This document shows, piece after piece, positions 1 through 11,603 of a stretch of 64,000 nucleotides of DNA. Within the stretch, counting starts at the first letter, position 1. Each line of letters opens with the position of its first letter. The position numbers and the translations under genes are program-made. Source of the DNA: Heterohyrax brucei (taxonomy: Eukaryota; Chordata; Mammalia; Hyracoidea; Procaviidae); NCBI GenBank assembly GCA_028571685.1, contig CM053141.1, positions 137,048,833-137,112,832 on the forward strand, read 5' to 3'. The notes beneath the pieces are model-generated. The model was not told the origin of the DNA, ran no database searches, and saw only the letters and a program-made list of their open reading frames with translations.

Positions 1-139
1 CTTTTCATTAATTCATATACATGCTGTCATATGGTTTGTAATCTTTTGTTTCTGTCTTCTTTCACTTAGCATAATGCAGTTGAGATCCATCCATGTTGCT
101 GTATATACCAGCATTTTACTCCTTATTATTGCTGAATAA

Positions 140-295
140 GTGAAAACCGCTGCCTTTGGTCGATTTATACTCATAGCTACCCTATAGGACAGAGGAGAAG
201 TGCCACACAGAGTTTCTAAGGAGCACCTGGTGGATTCAAACTGCAGACCTTTTGGTTAGTGGATATAGCACTTACACTAGATCGCCAGTGTTTCC
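140..295 (-). mobile_element. AfroSINE copy inside old L1
   Basis: Antisense AfroSINE: tail part 'ctcatagctaccctatagg' on the left, middle 'ggagcacctggtggattc', then the tRNA-like head reversed 'cttttggttagtgg'. Clearly degenerate. It sits in L1 3' sequence that resumes after a short interval. Confidence 0.75.
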
Positions 296-466
296 ATTTC
301 TAAATAGTTTTCCATAAAATAATAACCAGTCACCTGTTAAAGAATATTTGTGTTGTTTTCAGGCTTACCTCGTTATAAATAAGGCCACTATAAACATGTA
401 CAAAGAGGACATTATGTGAACACATGTTTTTTATTTATCTTGAGTAAACACCTGAAATCAAATACT

Positions 467-622
467 AAACTTGCTAGAGTTGTGTAGACTCCAATTCATA
501 GTGACCCTACAGGATAGAGTAGAACTGTACCATAGGGTTTCCAAGGAGTAGCTGGTGGATTCAAACTGCTAATTTTTGGTTAGCAGCCGTAGCTTTTAAG
601 TACTATGTCTTCAGGGCTCTGG
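467..622 (-). mobile_element. AfroSINE copy with probable target-site duplication
   Basis: Antisense AfroSINE with recognisable tail ('attcatagtgaccctacagg'), middle ('tagaactgtaccataggg') and reversed head ('ttggttagcagccg'). Similar flanks, 'taaacacctgaaatcaa' on the left and 'taaatacctaagagtcaa' on the right, look like a decayed target-site duplication. Confidence 0.8.
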
Positions 623-1286
623 GTAAATACCTAAGAGTCAATTATAGTCATATGTTAGGTATGTTTAACTGTATAATAAATTGTCACAGTGTTTTCCAAA
701 GTGGCAATCCCATTTGGCATCCCTGTAAATAATGTATAAGGGTTCCACATCAGCACTTGGTATGATTAGTTTTATTTTATTAAAAACATTTTTTAGTTAC
801 TTTAATAGATGTGCAGAAGTACATATTATGGTTTCAATATGTTTTTCTCTAGTGACTAGTATTAAGTAACTTTTCATGTGCTTACTTGCTACTGATGTCT
901 TATTTGGTGACATATCAGTTCAAAAATATTACCCTACTTTTATCAGATTTTTCAAATTTCTCTGTATATTCTATATACAAGTTCTTTATCAGACATGTGC
1001 TTTAGAATATTTAAATTCAGCTTATGGTTTATCTTTTCAATATTTTAGCAGCATCGTCTCTAAAGCAGAATTGTTTACTTTTGTTGAAGTCCTATTAATA
1101 AGCTTTCCCTTTTACAGATAGTGATTTTTGAAAGATTTAAGAAACATTTGCCTAATCTTAAAGAAAGATTGCTTCCTTGATTTTATTCTAGGAGTTTTAC
1201 AGTTTTAGATTTATGTTTTGATCCACTTTTAGTTAATTCATGTATACAATGTGACATGTGGGTCAATGTTCGCTGTTGTCTACAGA

Positions 1287-1870
1287 TATCGTCTTAGTTA
1301 TAAGTGCCGCTATGACAGTAACAACACAAGTGGGCAGTTTTAATAAACAGACATTTATTTAATCACAATTTGGGGGCTAGAAATCCAAATTTTGGGCACC
1401 AACTCTAGCCGAAGTCTTTCTCTTGGCTCTGGGTAAGGTATTTGTCTCTGTTTAGCTTCTGTTCCTTGGTGCCCAGGTTCCTTGGTAATCTTCATGTGAC
1501 ATATTATCCATTTTCCTCCATCTATGTTTCTTTGGAAACCATGGTAGCCTGATGCTTAAGAGCTATTGTTGATAGCCTAAAGGTTGGCAGCTCAAAACCA
1601 CTAAGTGTCTCATGGAAACTGTATAGGCAGTTATACTCTGTTCTCCAGTGTCGCTATGAGGTAGAAACAGCTAGATGGCAATCTGCTTCCTGTGTTTGTT
1701 TTTCAAGCTTCCTTCCTTCTGTAACTGATCTTTCCTTGTACATCTCAACAGCAATTGGCTTAAAACATAATCTACACTCAGGTGACCTTATCAGCATAAC
1801 AGAGAAAATACTGTTCCCAAATGGGATTACGTCTAGAAGTATACCAAAAACCACACCCTTTTCTTTGTAG
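1287..1870 (-). mobile_element. MLT1-like (MaLR) solo LTR remnant with SINE inside
   Basis: The left edge reads as the reverse complement of an MLT1-type LTR 3' end: gctgctatRacag, then acatttatttaatcacaa, then gggggctagaaatcc. The right part (1740-1870) carries the 5'-side LTR text 'caaatgggattacgtc'. An AfroSINE (1531-1675) splits it. No internal retroviral region is visible, so this would be a solo LTR inserted in the old L1. Subfamily assignment is from memory and uncertain. Confidence 0.5.
1531..1675 (+). mobile_element. AfroSINE copy inside the LTR remnant
   Basis: Sense AfroSINE: 'tggtagcctgatgcttaag' head, 'taaaggttggcagctc' B-box region, 'gcagttatactctgttctcc' middle and 'gtcgctatgaggtag' tail. 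Confidence 0.75.
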
Positions 1871-1875
1871 TCCAT

Positions 1876-2005
1876 TCGACCTTACCGTGACCCTTTAGGG
1901 AAGAGTAGAATAATCTATAGGGTTTCCGAGAAGCGTGGTGGATTCTAACCTGCTGAACTTTTTGGGGGCTGCTAAGCTCTTAAACACTCTACCACTAGGG
2001 CTCCA
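1876..2005 (-). mobile_element. AfroSINE copy
   Basis: Antisense AfroSINE: 'accgtgaccctttagg' tail side, 'gggtttccgagaagcg' middle, and reversed head ending 'ctctaccactagggctcc'. Confidence 0.75.
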
Positions 2006-2469
2006 AAGACAGGTTAGGTGAGAAGATTTCTAACATGTGTTTTTGGGAAACACAACTCAGTCCACAGCAGATACCCAGTCATTTCAATAGCATTTGTTGA
2101 AAAGATTAGTATTTCTCCACTGAACTGCCTTAATGAAAATTACCTTTGTGAAAAATCAATTGGCCATGTCTATGAGTCTATTTCTGGACTCCAGTCTGTT
2201 TCATTGATTTATGTGTCCATTCATCAACACCATGCTATTTTGGTAATTATAACTTTATAGTAAATCCTGAAATCAGAGAATATGACTTCTCCAGCTTTGT
2301 TTGAACTTATCTAACATTTATTCGGCCATTCTCTTTCTTTGCATTTCAATACACATCACATTTTAGAATAGGCTTCTCAATTTATACAAAGAACTGGTGC
2401 TGGGATTTTAACTGGAAGTTTATCAAATCTTTACTCCAAGTTGAGAATAAGTTACGTCTTAACAATATT

Positions 2470-2485
2470 AAGTCTTCCACTTCTT
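2470..2485. repeat. Target-site duplication, left copy, of the young L1
   Basis: 'aagtcttccacttctt' at 2470-2485 matches 'aagtctttcacttctt' at 9679-9694 in 15 of 16 positions. Both lie in old L1 sequence that becomes continuous if the intervening DNA and one copy are removed. This defines the insertion exactly. Confidence 0.85.
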
Positions 2486-2533
2486 TTTAGTATTTTTCGT
2501 CTTTTTTTGTTTTTTTATTTTTATTTTTATTTA

Positions 2534-3516
2534 ACATAACTGAGTGAAAATGTACATTCACGTATAAATTTACATGCCCAGCTATATGCAGCTTCCACTG
2601 CTCTCCCTGTCCAGTGACTGCACACTACTCCTCTCTGCTCCATACATGTCTCATCCTCTCAACAGCCTCCTTTCCCCTCCTCTCCCTCCACTCCCCTTCC
2701 TCCAGCCAGAGGTCAGCAAGATGATATCCTATAGATGTATAGAACCATAAAGTGCTTCCAATATATGGTGACTCTGCATTGCCAAATCCAATCCATTCCT
2801 GTCCAAAGAGTGGACCTTTGTTATAATTTACGGGTAAGGGCAGCATCAGGGCCGGGGGCCTTGCTCTCAGAGGAAACCCAAAACCGCTGGACCATCAATT
2901 GAGGTCTTTTAGTGGCAATCTCATGATGCACCCCTTTTTATTCTTGTGTTGCCAGTGAGAATCCTCTCTGTGAGCTCCATTGTGGCTACCACTGGTGGTG
3001 GCCGGGCACCATCCGGTTCTTCCAGTCCCAAGTCGATGTAGGCACCCACTCTTGTGGGTCTCTCTGTCTTCTCGGTTGTCTTTACCGCATGTCATTTTGG
3101 TCCTCGGTGAGCATCCGTTCCTGCTGAGTTGGGACCATTTGCTGTGTCCTCTGATGGCAGCTTGGCAGCTTTTAAGACCCCAGACGTCACTCACCAATGT
3201 GGGGTACAGAGAGCTCTCTTAGCAAAATGCTAGTTGTGCCAATTGGCCTGGAATTCGCCTAAGAGCATGGTCCCCCACCCCCCACCCTAGCTACTCTATC
3301 CTTGCAGTATTGAGTTAAGATGGAAGGAGTACTCAAGTTATGCTGAAGTCCACTTAATGTTGTTCTTGTTTTGAATGTGTGCTATCACCACTTTCCCCCA
3401 ACTAGATTTCTAGTAACTATCTAAACTAAACCTTCCCCCCTTCACCCTCCTTCCCTCCCCTCCCTTGCAGCTGTCAAAGAGTCTTTTATTCTATACACAA
3501 GTCTGTTTTTGAGATC
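2534..3516 (-). other. 3' UTR of the young L1
   Basis: About 1 kb between the ORF2 stop and the poly(A) tail on the minus strand. It closely matches 50313-51184 (+) and, more loosely, about 45600-46394 (+), which identifies it as family-specific L1 3' UTR. It holds two frames without stops (2895-3197 and 2625-2846) whose counterparts are also open in the 50.3-kb copy. Pyrimidine-rich tracts on the plus strand (for example 3432-3470) correspond to purine-rich runs in the element, a usual property of mammalian L1 3' UTRs. Confidence 0.85.
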
Positions 3517-6500
3517 TTATCGTAGAGGTCTTATACAGTGTTTGTCCCTTTGTCGCTGACTACTTTCACTCAACATAATATCTTCCAGTTGAAACCAGGT
3601 TAGGAGACGTTTCCTGGAATCATCGTTATTCTTTATCATTGCATAGCGCTCCATTGAGTATATGTACCATAGTTTACCTATCCATTCTTCTATTGTTGGG
3701 CATCTGGGTTGATTCCATCTTTTTGCTGTTGTGGACTGTGCTGCGGTAAACATTCTGGTGCATGTGTCCATTGGTGTGAAAGGCCTTGAATCTGTAGGAT
3801 ATATTCCAAGTAGTGGAATTACTGGGTCAAATGGTATATCGATATGCATTTTTTAAGGAAGTGCCAGATTGCCTTCCAAAGAGGCTGGTCCATTTTGCAA
3901 CCCCACCAACAGTGTAGGAGGGTTCCACTTTGTCCACAGCCTCTCCAGCATTTGTTGTTTTGTGTTTTCTGGATCATGGCCAATCTTGTTGGGGTGAGAT
4001 GGTATCTCATTGTCGTCTTGATTTGAATTTCTTTATTAACTAAAGATCGTGAACATGTTCACGTGTTTTTTGGCTGCCTGGATCTCCTCTTTAGTGAAGT
4101 GTCTGTCCATCTCCTTTGCCCATCGCTTAATTGGATGGTTTATCTTCTTCTTATTGATATTTTGTAGTATATTATAGATTATGGAGATCAGGCATCGGTC
4201 TGACATAGAGTTGCCAAATATTTTTTCCCATTTCGTGGGTGTTAGTTTAATTCTATTAATAAAGTCTTTGGATGAGCAAAAGTATTTGATTCTTAATAGT
4301 TCCCATTTATCTATTTTCTCTTCTGTTGATTGAAGTTTCTTTGACAGATTTTGGAGTCTGTCCTCATTGTGTATTAAAACTTCCATTGTTGTTCTAACCT
4401 TTTCTTGGATGAGCTTTATCGTTTTAGGTTTGATATTTAGGTCTTTTATCCAGTTGGAGTTGGTTTTTGTATAAGGTGTAAGATATGGATCTTGATTCAG
4501 TTTATTGCAGATGGATAACCAATTTTACCAGCACCATTTGTTGAAGAGACTGTTTTTACCCCAGTTTAATGTCTTAGGGCCTTTGTCGAATATCAACTGT
4601 TCATAGGCAGATGGTGTCATCTCTGGGGTCTCAATTCTGTTCCACTGATCAATCTGTCTGTTCTTGTACCAGTACCAGGCTATTTTGACCGCTGTGGTAG
4701 TGTACTATGTTCTAAGGTCAGGTAATGAGAGGCCTCCCAGTGTGTTCTTCTTCTTTAGTAGTACCTTACTTATCTGGGGCTTCTTCCCTTTCCAAATAAA
4801 ATTGGTGATCTGTTTCTCCATCTCATTAAAAAATTATGCTGGAACTTGTATTGGGATTGCATTATATAAATAAATTGCTTTGGGTAAAATAGACATTTTC
4901 ACAATGTTAAGTCTTCCTATCCATGAGCAGCGTAGGTTTTTCCATTTATCTAAGTCTCTCTTAGTTTCTTGTAGTAAGGGCTTGTAGTTCTCTTTGTAAA
5001 GGTCTGTTGTTTCTCTGGTTAGATTAATTCCTAGGTACTTTATCTTCTTAGGGGCTATGGTAAACGGTATTGATTTGATAATTTCCTCCTTAACAGTCTC
5101 GTTGTTGGTATAAAGAAATCCTACTGATTTTCTTATGTTTATCTTGTATCCTGAGACTTTGCTGAACTCTTCTATCAGTTTGAGTAGCTTACTTATAGAT
5201 TCCTTGGGGTTCTCTGCATATACAATCACATCATCTGCGAACAGGGAAATTTTAACTTCCTCTTTGCCGATGCAGATGCCCTTTATTTCTTCATCTTGTC
5301 TAATTGCTCTGGCTAGAACTTCTGGCACAATGTTCAATAGGAGAGGTGAGAGTGGGCATCCTTGTCTAGTTCCTGATCTCAAGGGAAAGTCTTTCAGTCT
5401 CTCTCCATTCAGGATGATGTGGGCAATTGGCTTTGTATAAATGGCCCTTACTGTGTTGAGGAATTTCCCATCTATGCCCATTTTGCTAAGAGCTTTCAGC
5501 ATGAACGAGTGTTGGACTTTATCAAATGCCTTTTCGGCATCAATGGACAAAATCACGTAATCCTTGTCTTTTGTGTTACTTATGTGGTTAATCACATTAA
5601 TTGTTTTCCTGATGTTGAACCAGCCTTGCATCCCTGGTATGAATCCCACTTGATCATCATGGATTATTTTCTTGACGTGTTGTTGTATTCTGTTGGCAAG
5701 AATTTTGTTGAAGATTTTTGCATCTAGGTTCATGAGTGATATCGGTCTGCAGTTCTCTGTCTTTGTTGGATCTTTCCCTGGCTTAGGTGTCAGGGTTATG
5801 CTGGCTTCATGGAATGAGTTTGGGAGTACTCATCACTTTCTATATTGTGAAATAGTCTCAGTAGTATTGGGGGTAACTCTTCTCTAAACGCTTGGTAGAA
5901 TTCTGCCGTGAAGCCATCTGGGCCCGGACTTTTTTTGGTTGGCAGTGTTTTGATGACCTTTTCAATCTCTTCCTTTGTGATGGGTTTATTAAGTTGTTCT
6001 GCTTCACATTGTGATAATTTGGGTAGGTGGTATGAGTCAAGGAATTTGTCCATTTCCCCTAGGTTTTCAAATTTGTTAGAGTACAGTCTTTCATAGTATA
6101 CTGTTATGATATTTTTGCATTCTGTTGCATCTGTGGTGATAGTTCCCTTCCCATTTCTAATTTGGGTTATTTGTTTCCTTTCCTGCTTTTCTTTAGCAAG
6201 TTTAGCTAGTGGTTTATCAATTTTGTTGATCTTTTTGAAAAACCAGTTTTTGGTCTTTTCAATTTTTTCAATTGTTTTTCTATTCTCTAATTCATTTAGC
6301 TCTGCTCTAATCTTTATGATGTCATTTCATCTGGTGCCCGAGGAGTTCCTCTGTTGTTCTCTTTCTACTTGTTCAAGCTGCAGAGTTAGTTCCTTGATTT
6401 GGTTTCTTTCTTCCTTCCACATGTGAGCATTTATGGAGATAAACCGACCTCTGAGCACTGCTTTGGCTGTATCCCATAGGTACTGGTAGGAAGTGTTTTC

Positions 6501-7301
6501 GTTCTCATTGGAATCCATGAATTTCTTTGTTCATCCTTAATTTCCTCTATAAGCCATGTTCTTTTGAGCAAGATGTTGTTCAGTTTCCAAGAGTTCCACT
6601 TTCTATGTTTTTTCTGCTATTGATTTCAACTTTTATGGCTTTATGATCTGAGAAGATGCTTTGCAGTAATTCAGTGGTATGGATTTTGTTGAGCACTGCA
6701 TTATGACCTATCATGTGGTCAATTCTGGAGAATGTTCCACGTGCACTGGAGAAGAAGGTGTAGTTGTCTGCTGATGGGTGGAAAGTTCTGTATATATCAA
6801 TGGTTAATTGTGTCAATTAGGTCTTCTGTATCTTTACTGAGCTTTTTCCTAGATGATCTGTCTAGTGATGAGAGTGGAGTGTTAAAGTCTCCCACTATTA
6901 TTGTGGAGTCATCTAACTCTCTTTTGAGCATAGTCAGTGTTTCTTCGACATATTAGCTGCTCTGACATTAGGTGTATAAATATTTAATATAGTTAAGTCT
7001 TGCTTGTATACTGAAACTTTCAGCAATCCACAATGGTGGATTTGACATTAAAATTGATTTTGTCTGAGATTAGAATTGCCACCCCTGCTCTTCTTTGTTC
7101 ATTGTTAGCTTGATATATAGTCTTCCATCCTTTAATTTTCAGTTTGTTCCTGTCTTTAGGTCTCAAGTGAGTTTCTTGTAGACAACATATGGATGGGTCG
7201 TGTCTTTTGATCCAAGATGACACTCAGTGCCTCTTTACTGGAGCCTTCAGTCCATTCACATTCAATGTAATTATTGATAGTTATGTGTTCACTGCTGCCA
7301 T
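3517..7301 (-). pseudogene. L1 ORF2 (endonuclease-reverse transcriptase), broken
   Basis: About 3.8 kb, the normal length of mammalian L1 ORF2. From the N terminus (start codon at 7299-7301): endonuclease motifs 'CCLQETH' (7020-7223) and 'FSDHKAIKVEI' with 'RIDHMIGH' (6580-6816). Then comes the spacer/Z region (5796-6518), then reverse transcriptase in a 299-codon open block (4834-5733) with '[10 protein letters not shown]', '[11 protein letters not shown]' and the catalytic 'FADD'. Last is the C-terminal Cys-rich segment 'CWRGCGQSGTLLHCWWGC' (3819-4010). The endonuclease nicks target DNA and the reverse transcriptase copies L1 RNA there. In-frame stops soon after the start (codon 7 by my reading) and several frameshifts break it, so no full-length protein is possible. 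Confidence 0.9.
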
Positions 7302-7723
7302 TGTGATATGTTTATTGTTATGTTGATGTTTTATCTGTTGTTCTTATTAGTCTGTTCTGGGACACTCTTTTTTGTGAGTTGATTTTTCACCTTTTTCAGT
7401 GCTGGTTTTATAGTTGTTGAGACTCATGTGTTAGATTTCTTGAAATAGTATGATACATCGTTGTTGTGCTTTACAGCTGCCCCTATGAACCCCCTTAATA
7501 AACTATTTATTAACCCAATTTCAATTACTACCAGTCTTGTCATCTTCCTCTCCATCTGGAAAGACTATAATGACTGTAGTACGTCCCTCTTTTTATTATG
7601 ATGACACCATAGTTTTCATGATGATCACTGGATTGCTTCTTTCCGTATCAAAGCTGTGATTTACTTTGGAGCCTTCCCTAAATGAGTAGAGTATTGAGTG
7701 GTGTGTCGTTCTAAAACGTAAAG

Positions 7724-8682
7724 TTAGTGGTTTCGTTCTTCTAAGCCAAAGCCAAGAACTTCTTTCAGTATTTCTTGTAGTTTGGGTTTGGTTTTTACAA
7801 AGTCTCTGAGATTCTGTTTATCTGGGAATGTCTTAATTTCATTTTTGTATTTGAAAGATAGTTTTGCGGGATATATAATTCTTGGTTGGAAGTTCTTCTC
7901 CTTCAAGACTTTGAATGTGTCGTGCCACTGTCTCCGTGCCAGCATGGTTTCTGCTGAGAAATCTGACGAGAGCCTACAGGGTTTCCCTCTGAATGTTAGC
8001 TTTGCCTTGAGTCTTGCTGCCTTTAAGAGTTGCTGCTTGTGTTTCATTTTGTTAAGCTTGATTATAATATGTCTTGGAGTCTTTCTTTTGAGATCTACAT
8101 TGGGTGGCATGCAATATGCATCTGAGATGTCTTATTCTCTTCCTCCATGATTTCTGGGAAGCTTTCTTTCAGCAGCTCAGCAACAATACTCTCTGTGTTC
8201 TCAGATGTCTCACCCTATTCAGGGACTCCAATTAATTGAAGGTTGTTCCTCTTAATAGAGTCCCACATGCTTCTTAATGTTTCCTCATTTTTCTTGTTTC
8301 TTTTTTCTGATTTCTGCTCATAGACGCTGGCATCAGTAGCTCTGTCTTCCAAGTCAGAAATTCTTTTTTCCATTTGTTCCATTCTGTTTTCTTGGCTTTG
8401 CATGGAAGTTTCTATGTCTTTGATTTTCTTCTTGATCTGTTGGATTTCAGAGTACTGGTGTTCCATCAGATCGAACAACTTGCTTAATTTTTCATTTTAT
8501 TCTGCTGCATTTTGTATAAGGTCTAGAAGGGCTCTGCATATAATCAATTTGTATTCACTTCCTGATGCTTTCATAAAAGTTTCTTCATCTGGAAAACTCC
8601 TTGGTTGCTTTGTTTGGGAGCCTTCTGAAGCCATGAGTGATTGCTTGTATGCCACAATTGTCTGTTGCTTTTTGGGTCCCAT
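7724..8682 (-). pseudogene. L1 ORF1 (RNA-binding coiled-coil protein), broken
   Basis: Reading starts at 'MGPKKQQ' (start codon at 8680-8682, inside a frame open from 8718). The second block (8215-8478) contains the heptad-rich coiled coil ('MEQMEKRISDLEDRATD') followed by the conserved 'NNLQLIGVPE'. The third (7724-8110) is the C-terminal nucleic-acid-binding region ('PRHIIIKLNKMKHKQQLLKA', 'RRQWHDTFKVLKEKNFQPR'). ORF1p trimerises and coats L1 RNA. The three blocks are separated by stops or frameshifts near 8480-8497 and 8110-8215, so the gene is dead. The length of about 960 nt is normal for ORF1. Confidence 0.88.
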
Positions 8683-9678
8683 GTGAGTATATAGAGGCTG
8701 GAAGAGGATGGATTGCACATGTTTCTCTAGGCTGTCTTCAAATTTAAAGCAAAAGGTATCTGACCAGTTCCCAAGTCAGTTAGGTTTTCAGGTGTAGAGG
8801 TCCCTCTTCTCATCTGACAAAGTAAGCGCCACTATATCCAACCCCAGATGATAACAAACTAGTTCAGAATACAGCAATGCTAGTGCTCTGTTGGCCTCTG
8901 CTGACAGTGTTGGCCTAGCCTTAGCCAACACTGCGTCAAGTACTGGTTTTGTGATAGAAATGCGCTCTCCTGTGGGCTGGCTCTGGCTCCCAAGCTATGA
9001 ATTAGGTCCAGCTGCAGCCACCGTATCCAAGATGGCGTCCTCCACACAGGCAGCAGACAAAGGGGCTAAAGGTGCCGAGAGGTAGTGATTCCTCTGCTTC
9101 TGTTGCAGGGCTCCCAACGTAGGCAGCAGTGTGCAAAATCACTACTTTTCTGTCTGAGAAGCACTGTCCTGTTGGCAGGCACTGGCTCCCAGGCTAAGAA
9201 CGAGATGCCGCTAAAATCTTGGTACCAACATGGCGTCCCGCACACTGACCTCGAAGCTCCGCGCAAACCCCGCTGAGGCTGCTACAAAATGAAAGGCTCA
9301 AAGTGGCTAGATTAACAGAGTCCCGAGCCTGGCTCTCAGAATATGGGAATTTCGCCTGCCTATCCCCCCAGCAGCACGTGTGAGTCCAGCCGCCAGGCAA
9401 GACCCAGCTCCGCCCGCCGGCCAAGATAAAGGAAAAAAAAAGTCAAAATGGTGCATTTACCTTCCGTCCGTGAGAGCTGGGGCTAGCCAGGAGCGGGAGT
9501 CAACGAAAAAGAGGAAGTTTTTCGCTGAGTGCTGTGAAGTCCCAATTACAGCTCTGTGCCGTGTCCTGAGGCTGATTAGGTGCTCAGAAGGCTCTGTTTG
9601 ATTGTCAATTCAGGTCTTGGTTTCCAGAGGGATATAAGGAGACGTGTGCTTAGTCTGCCATCTTGACTCCACCCCCCC
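8683..9678 (-). promoter_or_regulatory. L1 5' UTR with expected internal promoter
   Basis: About 1 kb upstream of ORF1 on the minus strand, richer in G+C and CpG than surrounding DNA. It ends at 9678 with a G-rich start and 'gagtcaagatggcagac' near the very 5' end, a usual look for an L1 5' terminus. L1 5' UTRs carry RNA polymerase II promoter activity; that it works here is inference. Small reading frames on both strands show no recognisable product. Confidence 0.75.
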
Positions 9679-9694
9679 AAGTCTTTCACTTCTT
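9679..9694. repeat. Target-site duplication, right copy, of the young L1
   Basis: 'aagtctttcacttctt', one mismatch to the copy at 2470-2485. Confidence 0.85.
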
Positions 9695-11100
9695 GAACAC
9701 CATTCTGTACAATTGTTTAGGTCTGGTTTGACATCTCTCATCACTGTTTTACAGTTTTAAGCATGTAAATCTGGTACGTATTTTCTTAGATTTCTTTTTA
9801 TGTATCTTGCTGTCTGGTACTATTTTAAATGGTACATTCTGAATTGCAATTGCAAACTATTCACTTTCTTTATACATCATTATAATTTATTTTTAATAGA
9901 ATACTCATGCCTGCCATCTTGTTAAACTCACTTAGTTCTAGGAGGTTTTTTAATAGATTCTCCAGAATTATCTAAGTAGACAATCATATCCTGTGGAAAA
10001 GACTGGTGAAAATGGATATTACTGCACTCTTCCCTAATTTAGGGGGACAGCGTTCAAGTGTTCAACATTAAATATCATGTTAGCTGAATGTTGTTTGTAG
10101 ATGCCCTTTATCAGGTAGAGGAATCTCCTTTTAATTCTTCCTTTCCTGACATTTTTTCTTTTTTGATTATAAATAGATGTGGACTTTTTTTCAAATGCTT
10201 TTTTCTGCATGTATTGTGATGTTCATTTGGTCGTCATTCTTTAATTTGTTGATATGGTAAATTATATTAACTTTCAAATATTGAACCAAACTTTCAGTTC
10301 CAAATAAACTCTCTTGGTCCTTTTACATATTACTGTATTCAATTTGGAAACCCTGGTTGCATAGTGGTTAAGTACGAAGGCTGCTTACCCAAAGGTTGGT
10401 AGTTCAAAACCACCAGGCACTCCTTACAAACTCTATGAGGCAGTTCTACTCTGTTCCGATTTGCTAATACTTTTTCAAAATTTTATGCTCATCTTCATCA
10501 GTGATTTTTGTCTGTTCCTTTCTTTTCTGGTAATATTTTTGTTATGAGTATATTCCTAGTTAAACCAAAAAATTTCCCTAGGGATACTGACTATTGTATG
10601 CTCTCAAAGAGTTTTTGGAGAAATGGTATTATTTCTTCCATAAGTATTCAGTTGAATTTGTCAGTAAATTTATCTAGATTTGGAATTTTGTTGGTGTTGG
10701 AAAGTCTTTAATTACTCAGGTTATCTAGTATTTTTAAACGAAGAATTTGTCTATGTAATGCAAGTTACTGACTTCTGGGCATGAATGTTGTTTGTAATAG
10801 TCTCTTGTTTACCATATTTTATGTCTCTAAGAACTGTATAGGTGTACCATCTTTTATCCCTGATATTGGTCATTTATACTTTCTTAGGTTTTTTCCTCAA
10901 TTATTGTGTCTAGAGGCTTATACATTTTATTGAATTTTTCAGTGAACTAGTTTTTCATTTTAATGACTTTTCTTATCTTTTTTCTGCTCTCAATATTTTT
11001 GATTTCTGCTCTGCTATTATTTATTTTCCTTAATTTGGGTTTAATTATCTCTTCTTTTTCTAGTGTCTTATTATGAAGCTCTGGATCACTGATTTGAAAA
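9695..11100 (-). mobile_element. Old L1 LINE, middle part (segment B)
   Basis: Antisense ORF2 of the same old L1 that was cut by the young L1; it picks up in register after the right target-site duplication. Recognisable text includes 'ttgatatggtaaattatatt' (10249-10268) and the ORF2 spacer region around 10930-11080 ('gatttctgctctgctattatt'). Frames are destroyed. An AfroSINE interrupts it at 10345-10460. Confidence 0.75.
10345..10460 (+). mobile_element. AfroSINE copy, 3' truncated
   Basis: 'aaccctggttgcatagtgg' head, 'aaaggttggtagttcaaa' B-box region, 'caccaggcactcctta' middle, and 'gcagttctactctgttcc', where it stops abruptly and L1 resumes. Confidence 0.8.
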
Positions 11101-11603
11101 CAACCTTCATTTAAACGACTTTTTGTTTCTGTCTTTCATGGGTCCTTCATTTACAAAACAGAAAAACTTAAAAAATTTAATGAAATTCTTCTATAAGTAC
11201 TTCTTAAAATTTTATTCAGTTCTATTTATAATTCCAAAATACAGACAAATAAATACCTAAAGAATCAGATTTATAAATCTATTTTTTTAATCTTTTGATA
11301 TATTTTTGTAAATCTACCACCTAAAACTCATAAATACAACTTATCAGATTTCTTGTATATTTTCCAGATACTACAAAGTACACTTTTAAGCTGACAAAAT
11401 CATATTTTTTGTAGACATTCAAGTGTGACTTCTAAGATTTTCTAGGTATTTCCATTAATATTTCAAATCAATATGTCATTTCTGCAATTTGCCAGATTTT
11501 TAAAAGCATTTCAAATATTGTGAAAGCTGATAGAGCATCTTCACCACAGTCCAAGATTTAAAAACCTACCACACCTGTATGACTGTAACTTATCATGAAT
11601 TTT
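11101..11603. other. AT-rich interval, no assignment
   Basis: Very AT-rich sequence between the end of recognisable old L1 segment B and the tail of the second L1. It may be badly decayed L1 endonuclease sequence or unrelated DNA. No frame or repeat family recognised. Confidence 0.4.

Larger units (their letters stand above)
1..2469 (-). mobile_element. Old L1 LINE, 3' part (segment A), interrupted
   Basis: Reverse-complement reading gives L1 ORF2 C-terminal and 3' flanking sequence: the stretch at 60-135 is the classic L1 tail where the element describes 'gcaataataaggagtaaaa' and 'gcattatgctaagtgaaag'. L1 continues at 640-1265 and 2010-2469. It is interrupted by SINEs (140-295, 467-622, 1876-2005) and by an LTR-like piece with its own SINE (1287-1870). 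No open frame survives. The same element resumes on the far side of the younger L1 at 9695, because the sequence either side of that insertion is colinear in L1. Age is inferred from degeneration only; subfamily not determined. Confidence 0.8.
2486..9678 (-). mobile_element. Young, near full-length L1 LINE (about 7.2 kb)
   Basis: An essentially complete L1 in antisense: T-rich tail (2486-2533, the reversed poly(A)), 3' UTR (about 2534-3516), ORF2 (3517-7301), inter-ORF spacer (7302-7723), ORF1 (7724-8682) and a GC-richer 5' UTR ending at 9678. It is flanked by a 16-nt target-site duplication. ORF2 keeps large open stretches but has frameshifts and stops, so this copy cannot move itself. It is younger than its host L1 because it interrupts it and its frames are far better preserved. 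It would belong to a lineage-specific L1 family of the host mammal; the subfamily name is not known to me. Confidence 0.93.

Noticed and set aside
8683..9678. CpG-island gene promoter
   Set aside because: The G+C-rich stretch is the L1 5' UTR, bounded by L1 ORF1 and a target-site duplication.
2469..9700. Regular spaced repeats or a CRISPR-like array
   Set aside because: No regularly spaced short repeats were found anywhere; the repetition is dispersed transposons and simple repeats.
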